DNA of 5,244 nt, from assembly GCA_002428415.1 (NCBI GenBank), contig DIWI01000092.1, positions 1 to 5,244 of the forward strand. The letters are read 5' to 3'. Shown here piece by piece: positions 1 to 5,244 of this stretch (the stretch's first letter is position 1; the number at the start of each line of letters is the position of its first letter). Made by a program: the position numbers and the translations under genes. The notes beneath the pieces are model-generated. The model saw only the letters and a list, made by a program, of their open reading frames with translations. It made no database searches and was not told the DNA's origin. The stretch comes from Clostridiaceae bacterium UBA6110 (lineage in GTDB: Bacteria > Bacillota > Clostridia > Clostridiales > Clostridiaceae).

Positions 1-395
1 AAAAGGTCATGTACCTCATAGTAGGTGTCCTGACCACACTCGTTAACTATATCCTCTACTTCATTTGCAGAAACTCTTTAGGTGCTGACAAAGTCATTCT
101 CAACACAGCCATATCATGGTTCGGTGCAGTGCTATTCGCATTCATCACCAACAGGAGTTTCGTGTTCAGAAGCCATGAGGGAAGCTTTAATGACCTGATT
201 AGGCAGGGAGTCCAGTTCTATGCCTCAAGAGGTGCCTCTGGAATACTTGAGCTTGCAATCATGTACTTGTTTGTCGAGCTTGCCGGAATAAGTGACGTTG
301 TGGTGAAGGTTGCTGCAAGCTTCATAATAGTTGTCCTGAATTATTTCCTTTCAAAGGCGATCTTCAGGAAACGCAAAGAATCTTCAATGAGATAA
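1..395 (+). CDS. GtrA-family polytopic membrane protein, 5' end outside window
   Basis: Small integral membrane protein of the GtrA family. Members are linked to moving polyprenyl-phosphate-linked sugars across the membrane, or to cell-surface polysaccharide and teichoic acid glycosylation; the substrate here cannot be read. Counting from the ATG at base 9, about four hydrophobic segments are visible, near residues 1-20, 30-48, 75-92 and 97-116. Family hallmarks are the opening LIVGVLTTLVNY, the FITNRSFVF motif after helix 2 (residues 45-53), the YASRGASGILEL stretch before helix 3, and NYFLSKAIF near the C terminus, followed by a basic tail. The frame is open to the left edge (codons for Lys and Val precede the ATG), and relatives usually carry roughly 10-15 residues before this point. 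The ATG at base 9 is therefore probably internal and the gene is cut by the window. The first complete in-frame codon is at base 3 and the stop is TAA at 393-395. It converges on atpC and is not expected to be functionally tied to it. Family call is firm, exact role unknown. Confidence 0.86.
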   Translation, partial: KVMYLIVGVLTTLVNYILYFICRNSLGADKVILNTAISWFGAVLFAFITNRSFVFRSHEGSFNDLIRQGVQFYASRGASGILELAIMYLFVELAGISDVVVKVAASFIIVVLNYFLSKAIFRKRKESSMR

Positions 396-399
396 ATGC

Positions 400-432
400 A
401 AGGGTGGAAGCCAATAAATGACTGCCACCCTT
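400..432 (+). terminator. Probable intrinsic terminator of the gtrA-like gene, possibly bidirectional
   Basis: An inverted repeat pairs AAGGGTGG (400-407) with CCACCCTT (425-432). Two further base pairs can form inside the stem after one mismatch, and the loop is about 11 bases. It begins 5 bases after the gtrA stop codon. On the plus strand the stem runs into the T-rich stretch TTATTCTTAT (431-440), which fits a rho-independent terminator with an imperfect U tract. On the minus strand the same stem is followed by GCATTTATC, a weaker tail, so use as a terminator for the atp operon is possible but less certain. The placement between convergent genes supports the call. Confidence 0.6.
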
Positions 433-436
433 ATTC

Positions 437-694
437 TTATACCGCAGCACCACGTGCTGCGGTTATGGTTAACCTGTTTTCCTTGAATTTCATGATGCCG
501 CCCTCCAGGTGGATACCCTTCTTAACTCCGTTTTCGGAATATTCGAAGTCTGTATCCTTGAGGATGGCGATGATCGGGCTGTGGTTCGGAAGTATCTGGA
601 ACGAGCCTTCAGTGGTATATCCGCTGAAGCTCTCCACATCAGTCTTAACTAATCTTCCTCTGGAGGTTACGATCCTTAACTTGAATGTCTTCAT
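437..694 (-). CDS. atpC: F1Fo-ATP synthase epsilon subunit, short form without the C-terminal helical domain
   Basis: Epsilon is part of the rotor: it binds the foot of gamma and the c ring and helps couple proton or sodium flow to catalysis. The 85 residues match the N-terminal ten-stranded beta-sandwich domain. Recognisable elements are the TTEGSFQILPNHSPIIAIL segment (residues 27-45), the LEGGIMKF turn (63-70) and the closing LTITAARGAAV, which aligns with the LADTAIRG end of that domain in E. coli. Typical epsilon subunits have about 130-140 residues and continue into two C-terminal helices; these are absent. The stop is followed by 41 bases and then the convergent gtrA-like gene. No other downstream minus-strand frame looks like the missing helices, so this is a genuine short form and not a frameshift. 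The start is fixed by an AGGAGG site 5 bases upstream. It is the last gene of the operon, 12 bases after atpD. Confidence 0.95.
   Translation of the reverse strand: MKTFKLRIVTSRGRLVKTDVESFSGYTTEGSFQILPNHSPIIAILKDTDFEYSENGVKKGIHLEGGIMKFKENRLTITAARGAAV
441..463 (-). repeat. Perfect 10-bp inverted repeat over the last codons of atpC
   Basis: ACCGCAGCAC (441-450) and GTGCTGCGGT (454-463) are exact reverse complements around a 3-base loop, giving a GC-rich hairpin in either transcript. It lies inside the coding sequence and specifies the final residues of epsilon; the stop codon follows at once on the minus strand. The minus-strand sequence after the stem is A-rich with no U tract, so it is not a classical intrinsic terminator by itself. 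It could protect the 3' end of the atp mRNA from exonucleases or act together with the hairpin at 400-432. Its existence is seen directly; any function is inference. Confidence 0.6.
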
Positions 695-699
695 GGTTA

Positions 700-705
700 C
701 CTCCT
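700..705 (-). promoter_or_regulatory. Ribosome binding site of atpC
   Basis: On the minus strand, AGGAGG is followed by a 5-base spacer (TAACC) and the ATG of atpC. It lies one base after the atpD stop codon (TGA at 707-709), so ribosomes finishing atpD could re-initiate here. It confirms the atpC start. Confidence 0.88.
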
Positions 706-706
706 A

Positions 707-2104
707 TCAGGCTCTGCTGGCTTCAGCATTCGCTATGACATCCTCAATGGCTCCCGCGAAAAGGAACGCGGATTCAGGAAGATTATCATGCTTGCCCTCA
801 AGTATCTCCTTGAAGCTTCTTATGGTGTCCTTTACCTTTACGAACTTGCCCTTCATTCCTGTGAACTGCTCAGCAACGGTAAACGGCTGTGAAAGGAACC
901 TCTGGATCCTTCTTGCCCTGTTTACCACGGCCTTGTCATCGTCTGCGAGCTCATCCATACCAAGTATGGCAATGATGTCCTGAAGCTCCTTGTATCTCTG
1001 TAGTATCCTCACTACCTCTGTGGCAACCTCATAGTGCTCCTGTCCCACGATCCTCGGGTCCAGTATCCTTGAGCTTGAAGTAAGCGGGTCAACAGCAGGA
1101 TATATACCAAGCTCCACTATGCTCCTTGAAAGGACTGTAGTCGCATCAAGGTGTGTGAATGTAGTTGCAGGTGCCGGGTCAGTAAGGTCATCTGCAGGCA
1201 CGTATACTGCCTGGACTGATGTTATGGCAGCTCTCTTTGTAGAGGTTATCCTCTCCTGGAGGGCACCCATTTCAGTCGCCAGAGTTGGCTGGTATCCGAC
1301 CGCTGATGGAATTCTTCCAAGAAGGGCGGAAACCTCAGATCCTGCCTGGGTGTATCTGAATATGTTATCTATGAACAGAAGCACATCCTGGCCCTGGTCC
1401 CTGAAGTACTCAGCCATTGTGAGTCCTGTAAGAGCGACCCTCATTCTTGCTCCGGGCGGCTCGTTCATCTGTCCGAATACAAGGACAGTATTGTCTATGA
1501 CACCTGATTCCTGCATTTCCCTGTAAAGGTCGTTGCCTTCCCTGCTTCTCTCTCCAACACCAGCGAATACAGAAAGTCCACCGGACTCCTTCGCGATGTT
1601 GTTGATGAGCTCCTGTATAAGGACGGTCTTGCCTACTCCGGCACCGCCGAAGAGACCGATCTTTCCGCCCTTCTGGTATGGTGCAAGAAGGTCTATGACC
1701 TTTATTCCGGTTTCGAACATCTCTGTATCAAGGCTCTGCTGCTCGAAAGTCGGGGCAGGCCTGTGAATCGGGTAGTATTTCTCTGCGAAAACCTCACCCT
1801 TGTTGTCTATCGGATGACCAAGGACGTTGAATAGTCGTCCAAGGACCTCCTTGCCCACCGGTACGGTTATGGGCGCACCGATGTCGTAGACCTCCATACC
1901 TCTCTTGAGGCCTTCAGTCGGCTCCATAGCTATGGCTCTGACTATGTCATCGCCAGTATGCTGCTCGACTTCACAGTATACGAGCCTTCCGTTTTCCGCC
2001 TTGATTTCAAGGGCGTTGTTGATCCTCGGAAGATGGTCATATTTGAACTGAATGTCGATTACGGGTCCAATGACCCTCACGATTTTTCCAATATTGTCAG
2101 CCAT
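707..2104 (-). CDS. atpD: F1Fo-ATP synthase catalytic subunit beta
   Basis: Catalytic subunit of the F1 head: it binds ADP and Pi and makes ATP, or hydrolyses ATP when the enzyme runs in reverse, at the beta/alpha interfaces on the cytoplasmic side. The 465 residues are the usual family length. In order: an N-terminal beta-barrel (about 1-75), then the nucleotide-binding domain with Walker A GGAGVGKT (153-160; Lys159, Thr160), the catalytic glutamate in VGER (Glu185), Walker B VLLFID ending at Asp246, and the family signature PAVDPLTSSS (336-345). The helical C-terminal domain carries the DELSEED-loop equivalent, here DELADDD (384-390), which contacts gamma and epsilon during rotation. All key catalytic residues are present. 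The ATG start is set by an AGGAGG site and the usual N terminus (MADNIGKIVRVIGPVID). It lies 9 bases after atpG and 12 before atpC. Confidence 0.98.
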   Translation of the reverse strand: MADNIGKIVRVIGPVIDIQFKYDHLPRINNALEIKAENGRLVYCEVEQHTGDDIVRAIAMEPTEGLKRGMEVYDIGAPITVPVGKEVLGRLFNVLGHPIDNKGEVFAEKYYPIHRPAPTFEQQSLDTEMFETGIKVIDLLAPYQKGGKIGLFGGAGVGKTVLIQELINNIAKESGGLSVFAGVGERSREGNDLYREMQESGVIDNTVLVFGQMNEPPGARMRVALTGLTMAEYFRDQGQDVLLFIDNIFRYTQAGSEVSALLGRIPSAVGYQPTLATEMGALQERITSTKRAAITSVQAVYVPADDLTDPAPATTFTHLDATTVLSRSIVELGIYPAVDPLTSSSRILDPRIVGQEHYEVATEVVRILQRYKELQDIIAILGMDELADDDKAVVNRARRIQRFLSQPFTVAEQFTGMKGKFVKVKDTIRSFKEILEGKHDNLPESAFLFAGAIEDVIANAEASRA

Positions 2105-2109
2105 TTGAT

Positions 2110-2115
2110 CCTCCT
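2110..2115 (-). promoter_or_regulatory. Ribosome binding site of atpD
   Basis: AGGAGG on the minus strand with a 5-base spacer (ATCAA) to the atpD ATG. Its first two bases are the last two of the atpG stop codon TAG (2114-2116), so termination of atpG and initiation of atpD happen at practically the same spot. This suggests translational coupling and supports the annotated start of atpD. Confidence 0.88.
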
Positions 2116-2974
2116 ATATTTGAGCCTCGGCTCCACCGATGATCTCAGTGAGCTCCTGAGTTATGGTCTGCTGCCTCATCCTGTTGTACTGCTTCTCAAC
2201 CTTGACCAGAAGCTCATCGGCATTCTTTCTCGCAGTATCCATCGCACCCATCCTCATCGAGTGTTCAGTCACCTTGGCGTGCACAAGCACGTTGTAGAAC
2301 TTTTCCCTTAAGTACAGGGAATAGACCTTGTCCTTAAGCTCCTCAATGCCAGGCTCGAACTGGAACTCAGTATCCCTCAGCTCCCAGCCCTCTTCCCTTC
2401 CTTCGAAAGGAAGAACCCTCTCTATCGAAACCTCGTTCCTTACCTGCGACATGTATCTGGTATACACAAGGCATACCTCGTTGACCTCGCCCTTTGAGTA
2501 AATCTCAAGGATCCTTTCAGCAAACCTCTGGGCCTCATCGGGGTCAGGTATGTCCTTGGTGCTGATAGAGTCGATATCAAGGTCGAAGTTAAGCTTTTTC
2601 AGGATAGACAGTCCTTTACTGCCAGTCGTGAGGATCATAGGATGGTCCCCTCTCTCTTTAAGCCTGTCTGCAAGTGCAAAGAACATGTTGTTGTTGTAGC
2701 CTCCGCAAAGACCCTTGGTAGAGTTCAGCACGACGTACAGAGTCCTCTCCTTGCCGCCGTTGCCGAGGAATATGCCGCCGGCTGATTTGTCTGCCCTGGC
2801 CACATCATCCTTGATTCCACTTATCGCAGCAAACTGCTTGTCGCTTGCGAAAAGATAGACCTTGCACTTCTGGAATTTGGAGGTTGCGACAAGTCCCATA
2901 GCCTTTGTCATCTTTTTAATGTTCCTTACCGATTTTGCTCTTTTCAGCAAGGAAATCATGTTAGCACCGGCCAT
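2114..2974 (-). CDS. atpG: F1Fo-ATP synthase gamma subunit (central rotor shaft)
   Basis: Gamma forms the coiled-coil shaft that turns inside the alpha3beta3 head and drives the binding changes at the catalytic sites. The 286 residues are close to the 287 of E. coli. The N-terminal helix carries the conserved KKMTKAMGLVATSKFQK segment (20-36) that penetrates the head. The central Rossmann-like domain contains KGLCGGYNNN (87-96), the counterpart of the usual RGLCGxxN. The C-terminal helix ends with ITQELTEIIGGAEA (271-284), which fits the gamma-subunit signature pattern (I-T-x-E, an acidic residue, then G-A). No insertion or truncation is apparent. The ATG at 2972-2974 has a GGAGGG site 6 bases upstream; a second Met at residue 6 is a less likely start because it lacks such a site. 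It lies 15 bases after atpA and 9 before atpD. Confidence 0.98.
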   Translation of the reverse strand: MAGANMISLLKRAKSVRNIKKMTKAMGLVATSKFQKCKVYLFASDKQFAAISGIKDDVARADKSAGGIFLGNGGKERTLYVVLNSTKGLCGGYNNNMFFALADRLKERGDHPMILTTGSKGLSILKKLNFDLDIDSISTKDIPDPDEAQRFAERILEIYSKGEVNEVCLVYTRYMSQVRNEVSIERVLPFEGREEGWELRDTEFQFEPGIEELKDKVYSLYLREKFYNVLVHAKVTEHSMRMGAMDTARKNADELLVKVEKQYNRMRQQTITQELTEIIGGAEAQI

Positions 2975-2980
2975 TCTTAT

Positions 2981-2986
2981 CCCTCC
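2981..2986 (-). promoter_or_regulatory. Ribosome binding site of atpG
   Basis: GGAGGG on the minus strand, extended on its 5' side as CTGGAGGG, with a 6-base spacer (ATAAGA) to the atpG ATG. It sits in the 15-base gap after the atpA stop TAG (2990-2992). It selects the first Met of gamma over Met6. Confidence 0.85.
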
Positions 2987-2989
2987 AGT

Positions 2990-4498
2990 CTACTTGAAAT
3001 AGCTTGCTTTGAAGTCTTCTATAGCCTCATCAAGAGAAGCCATGGCATCGCTCCTGAGATCTCCGGTTTTCCTTATTGAATCTGCTATTTCCCTGTGGTA
3101 TGTATCCATATATTCAAAGAATTCAATTTCAAACTGCTTGATGTCCTTTACCGCTATATCGTTCAGCTTGTCGTTGATTGCAGCATAAAGGATCAGCACT
3201 TCCTTCTCATACTTGAGAGGGCTGTACTGTGGCTGCTTTAGTATCTCATACAGCCTTTCACCCTTAGCAAGCCTTCCCGAAGCCTCTCTGTCCAGCTCTA
3301 TACCGAACTGTGAGAATGAAAGAAGCTCCCTGTACTGTGCCAGCTCAAGCCTGAGCTTGCCTGATACCTTCTTCATTGCCTTGGTCTGTGCAGATCCTCC
3401 AACCCTTGATACTGATATTCCGGGATTGATCGCCGGCCTTATTCCATTATAGAAAAGGTCCGACTCAAGGAATATCTGGCCGTCGGTTATGGATATGACG
3501 TTTGTCGGTATGTATGACGTAACGTCTCCGCCAAGTGTCTCTATTATCGGAAGCGCTGTAATAGATCCGCCGCCAAGCTCATCTGAAAGCCTTGCAGCTC
3601 TCTCAAGAAGCCTTGAGTGGATATAGAACACGTCTCCGGGATAAGCCTCTCTGCCGGGCGGTCTTCGAAGAAGCAGCGACATGGCCCTGTAGGCTACCGC
3701 ATGCTTGGAAAGATCGTCATAAACGATCAGTACATCCTTGCCCTTGTTCATGAAATACTCTGCCATGGTACAGCCCGCATATGGAGCTATGTACTGCAGC
3801 GGAGCGGAATCTGACGCAGACGATGATACTATTATCGAATAGTCCATTGCACCGGCCTTGGTCAGCATGCTGTATATGCTGGCTACTGTTGACTGCTTCT
3901 GTCCTATTGCCACATATACGCAGATGACATTCTTGCCCTTCTGGTTGAGGATCGTATCAATCGCGATTGCAGTCTTTCCAGTCTGCCTGTCGCCAATGAT
4001 GAGCTCCCTCTGTCCGCGTCCTATAGGAACCATGGAATCAATGGCCTTTATTCCTGTCTCCATAGGGACAGTTACGGACTTCCTGTCTATTACTCCGGGA
4101 GCCTGGACTTCAATCGGCATGTATGCCTTGGCGATAATCTCGCCCTTTCCGTCTATTGGCTCTCCAAGTGAATTGACGACCCTGCCTATCAGGTTTTCAC
4201 CCACAGGAACTTCAACTATCTTGTCTGTCTTCCTGACAATATCGCCTTCCTTGATGTCTTCATAGGCTCCCAGGAGAACGCATCCGACATTGTCAAAGTC
4301 GAGGTTAAGGGCCATGCCCTTTACTCCACCCGGAAACTCAAGGAGTTCACCCTCCATGCAGTCTTCAAGTCCATATACCCTGGCAATTCCGTCACCTACC
4401 TGAACTATCGTTCCGGAGTTAACTGTCTCCATTTTCTTTTCAAAACGTTCAATTTCCTGACGTATGATGGAGGTTACCTCTTCCGGCTTTATCTTCAT
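2990..4498 (-). CDS. atpA: F1Fo-ATP synthase subunit alpha
   Basis: Alpha alternates with beta in the F1 head. Its own nucleotide sites are non-catalytic, but it supplies the arginine finger to the catalytic site of the neighbouring beta. The 502 residues are the typical length. Visible in order: an N-terminal helix that meets the delta subunit (about 1-25), the beta-barrel (about 26-95, starting GTIVQVGDGIARVYGL), Walker A GDRQTGKT (169-176), Gln200 in AIGQKQS where beta has its catalytic Glu, Walker B VLIVYDD (256-262), the signature PAINPGISVS (355-364), and the arginine finger Arg365 in SRVGGSAQ. The C-terminal helical bundle is complete. The start ATG follows the atpH stop by 4 bases and has a GAGGTGA site that contains that stop codon, so translation is probably coupled to atpH. 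Nothing unusual in the key residues. Confidence 0.98.
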   Translation of the reverse strand: MKIKPEEVTSIIRQEIERFEKKMETVNSGTIVQVGDGIARVYGLEDCMEGELLEFPGGVKGMALNLDFDNVGCVLLGAYEDIKEGDIVRKTDKIVEVPVGENLIGRVVNSLGEPIDGKGEIIAKAYMPIEVQAPGVIDRKSVTVPMETGIKAIDSMVPIGRGQRELIIGDRQTGKTAIAIDTILNQKGKNVICVYVAIGQKQSTVASIYSMLTKAGAMDYSIIVSSSASDSAPLQYIAPYAGCTMAEYFMNKGKDVLIVYDDLSKHAVAYRAMSLLLRRPPGREAYPGDVFYIHSRLLERAARLSDELGGGSITALPIIETLGGDVTSYIPTNVISITDGQIFLESDLFYNGIRPAINPGISVSRVGGSAQTKAMKKVSGKLRLELAQYRELLSFSQFGIELDREASGRLAKGERLYEILKQPQYSPLKYEKEVLILYAAINDKLNDIAVKDIKQFEIEFFEYMDTYHREIADSIRKTGDLRSDAMASLDEAIEDFKASYFK

Positions 4499-4502
4499 GT
4501 CA

Positions 4503-4509
4503 TCACCTC
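4503..4509 (-). promoter_or_regulatory. Ribosome binding site of atpA, overlapping the atpH stop codon
   Basis: GAGGTGA on the minus strand; its last three bases are the atpH stop codon TGA (4503-4505). The GAGG core lies 7 bases from the atpA ATG. The overlap means this site is covered by ribosomes completing atpH, which suggests coupled translation of delta and alpha. It also confirms the ATG at 4496-4498 as the start. Confidence 0.82.
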
Positions 4510-5045
4510 AACCTTTTGAGGAGAGCTGACTTGACTTCTTCCATCTTTTTTCTTATGGAACCGTCCATCAGACTGTCTCCTATCCTAATGACCATGCCGC
4601 CGATTATTGACTCGTCGACTATCTCATCAAGGATTATCTTAACATTGTACTTGTCCTGCAGCTTCTCAGTGAGCTCTGCCCTCTGCCTTTCGGTGATTGG
4701 CTTTGCCACTGTGATCGTAGCTATCTTTATGTTCTTGTTCTCAAGGTCTATCTTCTTTAATTCCCTGATCTTTTCCTTCAGGAACAGTATCCTGTCCTTC
4801 TCAATGAGAAGAAGGATGAATGTCAGAAGGTCCTCATCAACCTTGCCCTTAAGGATGTTTATGAAGAACTTCTTCTTCTCCTTTGTAGGTATCTCAGGAT
4901 GCTTGACTACTCCCTCAATATCAGGGTTACTGTGTATCATCTCGTCGATCTCTTCAAGGTCCTTTATGTACTTGTCAACGGAGTCCTTCTGCCTGGCCAC
5001 ATCATATAGGGCCTGTGCATATCTTCTGTCAAGGTATTCGTACAT
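4503..5045 (-). CDS. atpH: F1Fo-ATP synthase delta subunit (OSCP-type stalk subunit)
   Basis: Delta caps the alpha3beta3 head and ties it to the b subunits, forming the peripheral stalk that stops the head from turning with the rotor. The 180 residues match the family (about 175-185). The N-terminal six-helix domain begins with YLDRRYAQALYDVA (4-17), the typical opening. The C-terminal part contains the delta signature around residues 137-157: a hydrophobic strand, then DESIIGGMVIRIGD, followed by LMDGSIRKKM. The middle (about 85-130) is highly charged, rich in Lys and Glu, as is normal for the family. It starts 2 bases after the atpF stop (TAA, GC, ATG) and ends 4 bases before atpA. Its ribosome binding site is weaker and more distant than those of the other genes here. 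Sequence divergence is normal for this fast-evolving subunit. Confidence 0.96.
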   Translation of the reverse strand: MYEYLDRRYAQALYDVARQKDSVDKYIKDLEEIDEMIHSNPDIEGVVKHPEIPTKEKKKFFINILKGKVDEDLLTFILLLIEKDRILFLKEKIRELKKIDLENKNIKIATITVAKPITERQRAELTEKLQDKYNVKIILDEIVDESIIGGMVIRIGDSLMDGSIRKKMEEVKSALLKRLR

Positions 5046-5047
5046 GC

Positions 5048-5244
5048 TTATACACCAACCTTCTGTATGACTTCATCCACGAGCCTCTCGTGGACCTCCT
5101 CCGTGATCTCTTCCCCGAGGACCTTCTTTGAAAGGATCGTTGCGAGGCCGACGACCTCTTCCCTCATTTCCTTCCTTGCATTCTCAAGCTCTCTGTCGGC
5201 GTCCATTTCAGCTCTCTTGACGATGAGCTTGCCTTCCTGCCTTG
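5048..5244 (-). CDS. atpF: F1Fo-ATP synthase subunit b, C-terminal part (5' end outside window)
   Basis: Subunit b is the membrane-anchored, dimeric helical arm of the peripheral stalk that joins the Fo a subunit to delta and the F1 head. Only the last 65 codons are in the window. Translating the minus strand from the right edge gives a continuous frame ending at TAA (5048-5050). It begins RQEGKLIVKRAEMDADRELE, passes through ARKEMREEVVGLATILSKKVLG, and ends VDEVIQKVGV. The heptad-like charged pattern (Arg, Glu, Lys, Ala), the EVVGLATILSKKVLGEEIT segment and the final short helix binding delta are characteristic of the b C terminus. The N-terminal membrane helix and the start codon lie beyond the right edge. 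All six arginines here use AGG or AGA. The stop is separated from atpH by 2 bases. Position directly upstream of atpH agrees with the standard operon order. Confidence 0.93.
   Translation of the reverse strand, partial: RQEGKLIVKRAEMDADRELENARKEMREEVVGLATILSKKVLGEEITEEVHERLVDEVIQKVGV
5059..5064 (-). promoter_or_regulatory. Weak, distant ribosome binding site of atpH
   Basis: The best Shine-Dalgarno-like stretch before atpH is AGAAGG on the minus strand, inside the last codons of atpF, but it stands 13 bases from the ATG against 5-7 for the other atp genes in the window. With only 2 bases between the atpF stop and the atpH start, initiation may rely on re-initiation by ribosomes leaving atpF. 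The site itself is a tentative call. Confidence 0.4.

Noticed and set aside
9..11. ATG at base 9 as the true start of the GtrA-like gene
   Set aside because: The frame stays open to the window edge, no ribosome binding site is at a usable distance (only AAAAGG just before it), and family members normally have more residues before the first membrane helix. Treated as a 5'-truncated gene.
380..440. Possible frameshift at the end of atpC hiding the missing helical domain
   Set aside because: In the atpC frame a second stop (TAA) follows almost at once, and the one alternative minus-strand frame I read on past the stop gives no Ala/Glu/Arg-rich helical sequence typical of the epsilon C terminus. 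The region is also occupied by the opposite-strand gtrA gene and its terminator.
396..983. Open plus-strand frame of 195 codons starting directly after the gtrA stop
   Set aside because: It runs antisense to atpC and the end of atpD, shows no recognisable family, and its ATG lies in the terminator region without a ribosome binding site. It is a shadow of the atp genes.
1119..2311. Further plus-strand frames opposite atpD and the end of atpG (1119-1526, 1533-1766, 1958-2311)
   Set aside because: All are antisense to strongly conserved coding sequence, with no motif or credible start site of their own.
3213..4265. Plus-strand frames opposite atpA (3213-3452, 3617-3814, 3858-4265)
   Set aside because: Antisense to intact, fully conserved atpA; no independent evidence of coding.
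4516..5070. Plus-strand frame of 184 codons, rich in Ser, Leu and Ile, resembling a membrane protein
   Set aside because: It is exactly antisense to atpH. The Ser/Leu/Phe-rich composition is what the reverse of Lys/Glu/Arg-rich helices gives, so it is an artefact.

Overview
The window holds the distal part of a bacterial F1Fo-ATP synthase operon on the minus strand, reading atpF (3' part only), atpH, atpA, atpG, atpD, atpC. Facing it tail to tail on the plus strand is the 3' part of a GtrA-family membrane protein gene. The subunit order F-H-A-G-D-C is the standard bacterial order. The protein sequences, the strong AGGAGG-type ribosome binding sites, and the AGG/AGA arginine and ATA isoleucine codons suggest an anaerobic Firmicute of the Clostridia (Lachnospiraceae/Eubacteriales-like). 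That placement is inference from sequence style; no marker gene in the window settles it.

Layout. Bases 1-395 (+) encode a GtrA-like protein of four membrane helices whose start lies left of the window. Bases 396-436 are a short convergent gap with an inverted repeat that probably terminates transcription. A second, perfect 10-bp hairpin sits on the last codons of atpC. Bases 437-5244 (-) are the ATP synthase genes, packed with 2-15 bases between them, and several Shine-Dalgarno sequences overlap or abut the preceding stop codon. There is no gene-free stretch over 300 bases. The operon promoter and the genes for subunits a and c lie beyond the right edge, so the coupling ion (H+ or Na+) cannot be read here.

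How the genes work together. Alpha3beta3 forms the catalytic head, gamma the rotating shaft, epsilon the foot of the shaft that contacts the c ring, and delta plus b the peripheral stalk. All nucleotide-binding and catalytic residues checked in alpha and beta are present, so the enzyme looks functional.

The one notable departure is epsilon. It is only 85 residues and ends where the N-terminal beta-sandwich domain ends, so the C-terminal two-helix domain that inhibits ATP hydrolysis in many bacteria is missing. The convergent gtrA gene leaves no room for it. I found no undescribed system; apart from epsilon this is an ordinary housekeeping locus.
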